Positions 56,429 through 64,000 of a DNA stretch of 64,000 nucleotides are shown here, one piece after another. The DNA is from Areca catechu (taxonomy: Eukaryota; Streptophyta; Magnoliopsida; Arecales; Arecaceae): the NCBI GenBank assembly GCA_021397845.1, contig CM038050.1:6514471-6578470 (forward strand), given 5' to 3'. The first letter of the stretch is position 1. Each line of letters begins with the position of its first letter. Position numbers and translations under genes: made by a program. Below the pieces are notes generated by a model that saw only the letters and a program-made list of their open reading frames with translations, was not told where the DNA came from and ran no database searches.

Positions 56429-57981
56429 ATGACGAGAGAAAAAGCTCCAATCGCTTCTACAAGCCGGAGTCGTGCTCCGTCTCAGGGGGGTGCACCCTCG
56501 GAGGAGAACGATGTTCCACCTACCATAGTTGTTGTGGGATTACAGCAGTTTGAAGCTCTTGTGAACCAGGTCACCAACCTTACGGCCATGGTTCAAGAAT
56601 TCCAAGACAGAGCCTTTCTGGTGGGGAACCCATCGGTCATCTCTAGACACACTCTCGATCCCTAAGAAAGAGAGCCCCACGGAAGGATTATACGCATCCC
56701 TCCTCCCGTTCTCGGCCCTCTCCTGAAGGCCAAACTTCAAGATTGCCTAGGTCTGCCAATTCCCCGTAGAAAGGGAAAAGGCTTAGACAAACTCCCTCAC
56801 CCTCCTCCGGAGACTCCACTTATGTAGAGAGAGCGCCGAAGCAGACTCCCGATTATGACGGGAGATTCAGAGCCATCGAGTCAGAGATGGCGAAGGTGCA
56901 AGAACAGAGAATGTGGGATCTAAAGGATCCTGACGACTTGATTGTGGGTGACCTGCGCCCACCCTACACCGACCGCATCATGGCCGAGGTCATCCCTCGG
57001 TACTTCAGGGTTCCCCAGATGGAACCCTACGATGGCACCTCCGACCCCCTCGATCATTTGGGCAGCTTCAAGGCCCATATGATGATCCAAGGAGCTTCGG
57101 ACGCGATATACTACTTAGCATTCCCGGCTACCTTGAAGAAGTCCGCACGGATGTGGTACTCGAGCCTGCGCCCAGGTACCATCGATTCCTTTTCCGAATT
57201 AGAAAAATTGTTTGTCTTGCATTTCAGGACCTGCTACAAGACTCCCCGGAATACGGATACATTGTTCCTCCTTCACCAGAACGAAGGAGAAAGCCTGCGA
57301 GATTATATCTCCAGGTTTAATGCGGCCACGCTTGAGATCCCAGATCTCAACGAGCACGTGGCTATGTCAGCACTGAAGAAGGGGCTTCGTACCTCCAGGC
57401 TTACTTTCTCCCTGGATAAGAAGTTCCCTAAAAACTATGCTGAGCTCCTGTCAAGGGCTCCGAAATACGTCGATGCTGAAGAGCAGGCGGCGAATCAACG
57501 ATTGATTGAAGGGAAACCCCCTTCAAAAAAGAAGAATAACAGGGGACAAGGTCCCCAAACTTCCAATAACAACGACGGCAAATATACGGACCGCCGAAGA
57601 AGTCCTCCCAGGCCCAGAGCATTGGGAGGAAGATTTGACTCTTATACCCCCCTCAACCTCCCTCGAGAGAAGAACCTCATGGAGATCGAAAAAGAAAACT
57701 ATCTCCAACGACCCCGTCCCATGAAGGCCTCCTCTTCCGTCAGGAACAAGAACAAATATTGCCGATTCCACCGGGACCACCGCCACAACACAGAAGAGTG
57801 CATCCAGCTGAAAGATACAATTGAGGATCTCATCAAGAGGGGGTACTTGGGGCGGTATATCGGTCGCCAAGGACCCCGGTCGGAAGCAACTGTTCCCCAG
57901 CCACCTCCCGAAGAGGTCGAATTGCCAAATCAAAGGCCCACCAACGAAGGTGTAGGGATGATACATCGACCCACCAACTAG
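56429..57981 (+). pseudogene. Element C gag
   Basis: An N-terminal part starts MTREKAPIASTSRSRAPSQG (56429) and stops at 56663. The main frame 56887-57981 (364 residues) holds the capsid: YFRVPQMEPYDGTSDPLDHL, then MMIQGASDAIYYLAFPATLK and MWYSSLRPGTIDSF. A basic linker leads to the zinc-knuckle-like word KYCRFHRDHRHNTEECIQLK near 57758. The long frame makes this gag the best preserved in the window, but a TAG at 56663-56665 or a frame loss separates it from the presumed start. Confidence 0.88.
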
Positions 57982-57989
57982 AGAAGGGA

Positions 57990-58460
57990 TGAGGACGAAG
58001 CCCCAAAGTGACTTAAAGACAACAACTCTATCCTCTTCTCTGATGACGACTTTGCGGGAGTTCGGCTCCCACATGATGATCCTCTTGTAATTTCGGTCGT
58101 AGTGGCCAATTATGATATACAGCGGATCCTTGTTGAAAATGGAAGTTCGACTGATGCCTTGATGTACGATGCATTCTCTAAAATGTGTTTGCCTAGACAT
58201 CAACTACAAAGATCCCCCATACCGCTCTCTGGTTTTGGGGACAACCAAGTTATGCCGAAGGAGAAATAGTGTTGACTGTAACCCTTAGCACCGAACCTCG
58301 ATAAAAGACACTGCCGATCAACTTCATGGTGATCCGGATCCCCTCAACATACAATATTATTCTGGGATGGCCTGCCTTGAACAGATTCCGAACCGTGATC
58401 TCCTCTCACTACCTCTTGTGCGCTTCCCCACCAGGAATGGTGTTGGAGAAGTTAGAGGAA
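57990..58460 (+). pseudogene. Element C aspartic protease, active site altered
   Basis: The plus strand reads SDDDFAGVRLPHDDP, then VVANYDIQRILVENGSSTDA and FSKMCLPRHQL, the retropepsin region. The active-site word is ENGSS where DNGSS or DxGSS is expected, so the catalytic Asp is Glu. A stop occurs near 58267. Confidence 0.75.
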
Positions 58461-59703
58461 ACCAGAGGATGGCACAGCAGTGTCTGATGATTGAAGACAG
58501 GCATTTCAAAGATATGACGACTCCGGATCAGTTGGATCCGAGGGATGCAACTACAAATCTTGGTGAGCCCATGGAGAGAACCATCTCGGTACCTTTAACA
58601 GAGGGAGATCCCTCCAGAGTTGTGCAGATCGGGAGCACACTAGATGAGGAAACTAGAACGGAGTTGATCCATTTCCTCAGAAACAACGCCGACGTCTTCG
58701 CCTGTTCGGCTTCGGATATGCCCGGGATTCCTACCGAAGTGATTACTCATCGGCTGGAAGTAACCCCTGGGTACAAGCCGATGTGGCCGAAGAAGAGGAG
58801 CTTCGCCCCCGAAAGATAGCAAGCTGTGGACGAAGAGGTCGGCAAGCTCCTCAAAGCAGGGTTCATCAGAGAGGCCCACTACCCGAGTGGTTGGCCAATA
58901 TGGTGATGGTGAAGAAAGCTAGTGGCAAGTGGAGGATCTGCATCGACTATACAGACCTCAACAAGGTTTGTCCAAAAGATAGCTTTTCTCTCCCAAAGAT
59001 TGATCAACTGGTCGACGCTACTACCGGCCACCAATTACTGAGTTTCATGGACGCCTTCTCAGGCTACAATCAAATTAGAATGGATCCACAAGATGAGGAG
59101 AAGACGACGTTCATCATTGATAAAGGTCTCTATTGCTACAAAATGATGCAGTTCGGCCTCAATAACGCCAGAGCAACATTTCAAAGACTTATCAACAAGG
59201 TGTTCGAAAAGCAACTGGGAAGAAACATGGAGGTCTATGTTGACGACATGATCGTCAAGAGCCTCCTCCGGAGAGATCACATCCGCGACTTAGAGGAATC
59301 ATTCAGCGCTCTCCGGCGCTACCATATGAAGCTAAACCCGGCAAAGTGTGCCTTTGGGGTCACTTCGGGCAAATTCCTGGGCTTCCTCGTTACCAAACGA
59401 GGGATTGAGGCGAACCCTGAGAAGATTCTAGCCTTGGAAGATATGAGACATCCCTCCTGCAAAAAGGAAGTCCAGCAGTTGATGGGGAGGATTGCCTCCC
59501 TCAGCAGATTTATCTCTCGGTCAGCCGATAAATGTCTTCCGTTCTTCAAGATACTCCGGCAATCAAAGGGCTTTGAATGGTTCGATGACTGTCATGCTAC
59601 CTTTGAGGAACTGAAGAAGTATCTGGAGACCCCGCATTGCTTTCCAAGCCACAAGAAGGCGAGGTCCTCTACCTGTACCTCTCTGCTTCAGATGAAGCAG
59701 TAA
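58461..59703 (+). pseudogene. Element C reverse transcriptase
   Basis: RT spans two frames that shift near 58820. The second frame (58783-59703) reads CIDYTDLNKVCPKDSFSLPK, then LLSFMDAFSGYNQIRMDPQD, MQFGLNNARATFQRLINKVF and the intact catalytic YVDDMIVKS at about 59240. Then come FLGFLVTKRGIEANPEKIL and LMGRIASLSRFISRSADKCL. Apart from the upstream shift, this RT keeps its key residues. Confidence 0.9.
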
Positions 59704-60329
59704 GTTTGGTTCTTGTCTAGAAAGAGGAAGACGAGTCTCACAAGCCCATCTACTACATCAGCAAGGTCCTACATGATGCTGAAACGCGATATGCAAGGAT
59801 GCAGAAGCTGATCTACTCTTTAGTGATTGCGACAAAGCGACACGGCCATACTTCCAGGCCCATGCTATCGTGGTGCTAACTGATCAACCTCTCAAGCCCG
59901 TTCTCCGATCTCCGGACATCTCTGGAAGGATAGCCAAGTGGACTGTGAAGCTGAGTGAATTCGACATCAGTTTCCAGCCCCGAGCGGCTATGAAGGCCCG
60001 GGTGCTTTCCAATTTTTTGGCTGAGTGCACCTGGAAGTCCGTAGACGAAGCCTCTTCGGTAGAATAAGAAGTTCCAAAGGAGACGAAGTCCGTTTGGGTG
60101 CTTCATGTGGACGGAGCTTCCAATGCTACTAGGTGCGGGGCTAGACTCATGTTGGCTGAACTTGACGGCCATGCCATAGAGTACGCACTTCGCTTCTCCT
60201 TCCATGCCTCAAATAATCAGGCTGAATACGAAGCCCTGCTCGCCGGACTACGGATTGCCAAAGATTTAGGAGTCCAGCAACTTTGAGCCTTCTCAGACTT
60301 CCAACTGGTTATGAATCAAGTCAACGACG
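59704..60329 (+). pseudogene. Element C RNase H, truncated
   Basis: The connector reads VLTDQPLKPVLRSPDISGRI and AMKARVLSNFLAECTW. RNase H reads VLHVDGASNATRCGARLMLA, then YALRFSFHASNNQAEYEALL. Stops at 59719, 60067 and 60284 break it. Alignment with element A ends at the word NQVND, where the element C sequence stops. Confidence 0.85.
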
Positions 60330-60571
60330 GGGGTGCCGTAACGGTACGGTTGGACACCTGTCACTTTGAAAAGAAAGGTAGCCTTTCCAAAACTTACCCT
60401 CTTTCAAATCTTTCGTGCTAACAGTCGTGCTGGAGCTTTCCTCCCATCTTCTCCCCCCGGCGGTTTCTGTTTCTCCAGTCCCTTAGCAGGTCAGTCCTCT
60501 TCTTTCTTCTCTAGTCGATCGAGTATGGATTCTCTTAGGCTTCCCCCCACCTTCTTCTCCTTCCTTCACCA

Positions 60572-63117
60572 TGTCTCGTTTTGGCCCGGATTTTCATCCT
60601 TTCTGCCAAGCTGAGGTCGGGCCTTCCAAGCCAAAAACTCCTTCCTCCAATGAGAAAAGGGAGGCGGCATGGTTCGAGTTTAGCCAGAGGCGCCCTATTC
60701 TAGGTCCTGTAGCGATTAGGAAACTCTAGTCCATTCCTCCACCTCGTTCGTCTCTCCCTCCTATTTCCGTTCCTGAACCCTCTCGATTGTCGGGTCCCGG
60801 GGAGATCACCTCGGTGATCACTGTTGCGGAGCTCGCAACCATCTGGGATGATTACGACATTCCGGACTCCATCCGACTCTCGATCCCTCGTCCGGGGGAA
60901 CAAGTCACCTCTAGCGGCCCCAGTAGGGTAGCTTTCTATGAGAAGACCTTTGTTGGAGGTCTCCGTTTCCCTTTCCATCCATTTTTTCTTTCTGTCTTGA
61001 CCAACTATCGCCTTGTTCTTGCCCAGCTTGTCCCAAATGCCATCAGGACAATTTTCTACTTCATCGTTCTGTGTCACTTCCACGGGATCGTTGCCCATTT
61101 TTCTTTGTTCAGGGCCTTCTTCATCCTGAAGCACTACCCCACTGAGGAGGGGTGGTGGTCTCTTTCCTTCCGTCCGAGGGGTATGAAGTTCGAGCTACCC
61201 TCTTCCATCAAGGAGTGGAAGAGCATGTACTTTTTTGCATCGGTTGAGGGGTTGACTGGGTTTGGAGCGACCCGGACCGATCCCCAAATCGGAATTCCTC
61301 GATCGAAGCAGCCGACCTCGAGCTGTACGAGCAGCTTCGCTCCACTGAAATCCCTCCACTTGAGGTTTTGCTGTCGGAGCAGAATCTCCATGAGGCCGGG
61401 GTCGGCTCGACACGGGAGTCGGGTGAGTTCGGCTCGACCTCCCTTTTTCTCGTCCTTTCTTCTTCTTCTTTTTTTTTTTAGACTGTGGCTGACAATGTCT
61501 TATTTGGTGCAAACATGAAGTTCTCGATGGACGAGCTGCTTTCCTTCACCGAGGAGTGCGGCCAAGCGACGGAGGCTGGTGAGCCCGCTTTGAGGAGGGC
61601 TCGCACGGATGATGGCATGAGGCCGACGTCGAGCGAGTTAGCAGCGCCAGTTGCCGAGCGAAGGCAGAAGAGGGCGGTGAAGGCTATCGCGGAGCCCCCG
61701 AGGCAGCGTGATCCGATTCTGGCTCCTGAGTCTGAGGTGGTGGCCTGGGCCAGGTCAGCCCTACCACGGCTGCGACGACAACCCTTCCTTCGGAGGTCGT
61801 CGAGGTCGAGGAGGATGGGGAGCCGAGAGGCGCGAGACCGGTAGCAGCGACATGGTCCGAGGTGGCACCGAGCCCGCAACCCGACCAGGGAGCTTCCCCT
61901 GCCGAGGATGAGTCCGCGTTGGCGATAGGGAAGAGAGATAGGGACTACCGCCGGGTCCCTTTCAAATTGGGACCCAATGTTTCCCTGATGAAGGACCCGC
62001 CCCTTGCTGAGCGGATGATGGAATTCTCCGTTCAGTCCTGCGACCGGTGAGAGGGGAGCGGCAGACTCATCGGCGACGTCATTAGCACGTCCTTCTCCAA
62101 CCTGTACACTGTAAGTTTTCCTTCACTTTGCTCCACTCTCTCTTTTTACATCTCTAACCGGCGTGGCTAACATGCTTTCTATCACAGCAAGGTAGGGAGC
62201 TCATCCTTATCCGGGACTTCTTCCGCAACCGAGCCAGGAGGGACAGAGAGCGACAGATAGAGCTCGAGTCTCTGACGGCCGAGCTAAGGCGGAAGAACGA
62301 CGAGGCCTGGGAGGCGAATATGAAGGTTAAGAGCCTCACGGGCGAGGTTGCTAGCATCGAGCGGGCCAAGAGGGAGCTTCAGGATGAGCTCGATTCAAAG
62401 AGGACTCGGCTGAGGGAGCTCCGAGCCGAGTCGAAGGCAGTCAGGGAGTGGGCTGCATCCGTCGAGAGGAAGACCGCGATTGCTGAGCAGAGGGCCGCAG
62501 ATGCGGAGGGGAAGGCTTCCGCCGTCGTGAGCTCGGTCGAGGCAGCTGAGAGGGGGATGGCCGAGGCATCCCACCGGGCGGAGGCTACGAGAAAGGAGGC
62601 AGCAAAGGCCACCTGGCGGGCCGCGGATGCGGAGTAGAGGGCCCTGGAGGCAACTCGCAGAGCCGAGGTCCTTGAAAAGGGTGTGGCTAATGCGGTAGCT
62701 GCATTTAAGGCCTCCCCAGAGTACCTGCATGACTTCAAGGAGGCGGTGGCGGTCTCCTCTACAAGGGTTCGCTTATTGCTGCACCTAGCTACGTGGCATC
62801 CTTCCGGAGGAGCGGTTGGCCGCCCTCCGACTTCCAGGCTCCAAGGGTTCCAAGGCTTCGACTCTGGCATTGGTGGTGGCAAGGGAGAAGGCTGTTGTCG
62901 AGGAGCCGGTTGCACAGGCGATGTTAGCTGAGCCGACCCCACCGACTGCGGTGGTCGGGTCAGCCCAGTAGGCGGCGGCGGTTGAGCCGGCTCCATCGAC
63001 GGTGGTGTCCAAATCGACTCCATCCGCAGCGATGACCGTGGAGTAGGCTTCGGACGCGGAGGTGAAGGAGAGCGGGGTGCCAGCTGGTCGTCGTCAGGGG
63101 AAGGCGCCAGTGGAGTA
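60572..63117 (+). pseudogene. Antisense gene of element D (Transposase_28-like domain plus coiled coil)
   Basis: Counterpart of the gene at 37298-39476. Starts MSRFGPDFHPFCQAEVG. After a stop near 60727, frame 60787-61518 holds the Transposase_28-like domain: VTSSGPSRVAFYEKTFVGGL, NAIRTIFYFIVLCHFHGIVA and KHYPTEEGWWSLSFRPRGMK. A frameshift near 61250 separates the VLLSEQNLHEAGV part. Intron 1 is 61423-61481 (G|GTGAG...TTTTTAG). Then comes MKFSMDELLSFTEECG and a Pro/Ala-rich stretch. Intron 2 is 62111-62188 (GTAAG...CACAG). The last part is a long coiled coil rich in Arg, Glu and Ala (62190-62760: RDFFRNRARRDRERQIELES, SVERKTAIAEQRAADAEGKA). A TAG near 62635 interrupts it. Both introns match those in B in position, though not in sequence. 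Function unknown; opposite to pol of its element. Confidence 0.75.
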
Positions 63118-63430
63118 GGGTAGGAGTTTTGTATTTCTTCCTTTGTTATTGTCGACTCGGGCCACCTGGAATATTGGGGGCTCAAGGACACTTGTACATG
63201 AACGTACCTTTTTTGATGAAATGGAATGGAGCTCCTTGTTTGCCAATACTTGAGTGTTCTTCTCCTCTCCCCCTTCTCCTCTTTCTGTCTTTTCCTTCTT
63301 TTCTGCTTTTTGCATGTGGAGGAGTTAGAGAAGGAGGACTTCTCTCTGCTTGAGAGTCGGGCTTCGAGCTTGAGTAAGGGAGACTTTGTGGGTTCGAAGA
63401 CCTTAGTAGCCTGGGAGCTCGGCCCAGGGT

Positions 63431-63800
63431 TTTGATGTCTTGGAGCTGGGCTCAAGAGTTGGTGGCTGGAGGACTTGTCTCCGGGCTTGATGGCCTGAGA
63501 GCTTGGCTCAGGGCTTTGATGTCTTGGAGCTGGGCTCGAAGACTTGGTGGCCGGAGGACTTGTCTTCGAGCTTGATGGCCTGAGAGCTTGGCTCAGGGCT
63601 TTGATATCTTGGAGCTGGGCTCGAAGACTTGGTGGTCGGAGGACTTGTCTCCGAGCTTGATGGCCTGAGAGCTTGGCTCAGGGCTTTGATGTCTTGGAGT
63701 TGGGCTCGATGACTTGGTGGCCGGAGGACTTGTCTCCAGGCTTGATGGCCTGAGAGCTCGGCTCAGGGCTTTGATGTCTTGGAGCTGGGCTCGAGGAGTC
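63431..63800. repeat. 85-bp tandem array downstream of the element D antisense gene
   Basis: About four and a half units; TTTGAT marks recur at 63431, 63515, 63600, 63685 and 63770. Unit words include TTGGAGCTGGGCTCGA and CTTGATGGCCTGAGAGC. Confidence 0.9.
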
Positions 63801-63839
63801 ATTTGCATGGAAGAAGGTCTTTATTACTCTTGCAAATGG

Positions 63840-64000
63840 GTCTTACATCACTGGTAGTACCTCCTTAAGTTACAAGCGTTCCACGTCCGAGGGAATCTGG
63901 CACCGTCTGAGTCCTGGAGGTAGTAGGCGCCGTGCAGGAGGGCCTCAGCCACCTTGTAGGGACCCTCCCAATTCGGTGAGAGTTTACCGCACTCTCGGGG
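63840..64000 (-). pseudogene. Element D integrase C-terminus (window edge)
   Basis: The minus strand matches the end of the element B integrase (the region of LSPNWEGPYRV) word for word in layout: plus-strand TACCGCACTCTCG and GACCCTCCCAATTCGG correspond to the B sequences near 40310-40355. It runs off the right edge. Confidence 0.7.

Larger units (their letters stand above)
55583..60329 (+). mobile_element. Element C: Ty3/gypsy retrotransposon, 5' part only
   Basis: A 766-bp 5' LTR (TGTTGAGA...GCCAACA), primer-binding site, gag, protease, RT and RNase H follow on the plus strand. The homology stops within RNase H, after the word QLVMNQVN at about 60310-60329. Integrase and 3' LTR are missing and sequence of a different element in the other orientation (D) begins. 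Confidence 0.88.
60330..64000 (-). mobile_element. Element D: 3' internal part of a gypsy element related to B
   Basis: Compared with element B, this block has the antisense gene (plus strand), a tandem array, and the start of the integrase C-terminus in minus orientation (63840-64000, matching B at 40193-40355). No LTR is found between the junction and the antisense gene, although B would have one there, so the 3' LTR was lost in the event that joined C and D. The rest lies to the right of the window. Confidence 0.8.

Noticed and set aside
62379..63455. 358-codon minus-strand Pro/Ser-rich open frame in element D
   Set aside because: It lies opposite the coiled-coil exon, whose plus-strand counterpart is conserved in element B. 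The minus-strand frame has no counterpart in B and looks like a composition effect. It is in the sense direction of element D, so not fully excluded.

Overview
This is nuclear DNA of a flowering plant. The evidence is spliced genes with GT-AG introns, an actin with the plant exon pattern and a 5' leader intron, a plant-type MKP1 phosphatase, a plant Mn-CDF transporter, a legumin-like bicupin, and a heavy load of Ty3/gypsy and L1-type retroelements. A monocot, possibly a palm, is my guess from overall character; nothing in the window proves it. No bacterial features, rRNA, tRNA or CRISPR were seen.

Four host genes survive in a retroelement background. (1) A MAP kinase phosphatase 1 homologue on the minus strand (main exon 10505-12850). 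(2) An MTP11-like manganese transporter on the plus strand (six exons, 23948-28907); exon 1 carries an in-frame TAG and a one-base frameshift while the other exons are clean. (3) A 357-residue legumin-like cupin on the minus strand (three exons, 30172-32056). (4) A complete 377-residue actin on the minus strand (four coding exons, 52339-53767, plus a leader exon and a TATA box near 55085). These are ordinary housekeeping or stress genes with no evident joint pathway.

Mobile DNA, left to right: a decayed gypsy element on the minus strand (A, 1-4399 plus LTR remnant); a hAT-like MITE (9251-9645); three L1-type 3' ends in alternating orientation (14395-15957); a 5.8-kb 5'-truncated L1-type element (16954-22770, minus) with a second LINE 3' end abutting it (22807-23035), the pair bracketed by (TA)n tracts; a 13.2-kb gypsy element with both LTRs (B, 34941-48129, minus); the 5' LTR, gag and pol of another gypsy element (C, 55583 to about 60329, plus); and, fused to it, the 3' internal part of an element related to B (D, about 60330 to the window end, minus).

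The most interesting signal is in B and D. Both carry, between integrase and 3' LTR and antisense to pol, a multi-exon gene with a gypsy-type 'Transposase_28'-like domain and a coiled-coil C-terminus. Intron positions are conserved between the copies, and each copy is followed by its own unrelated tandem array (50 bp in B, 85 bp in D). The B LTRs also contain 60/66-bp tandem arrays that have expanded differently in the two LTRs.
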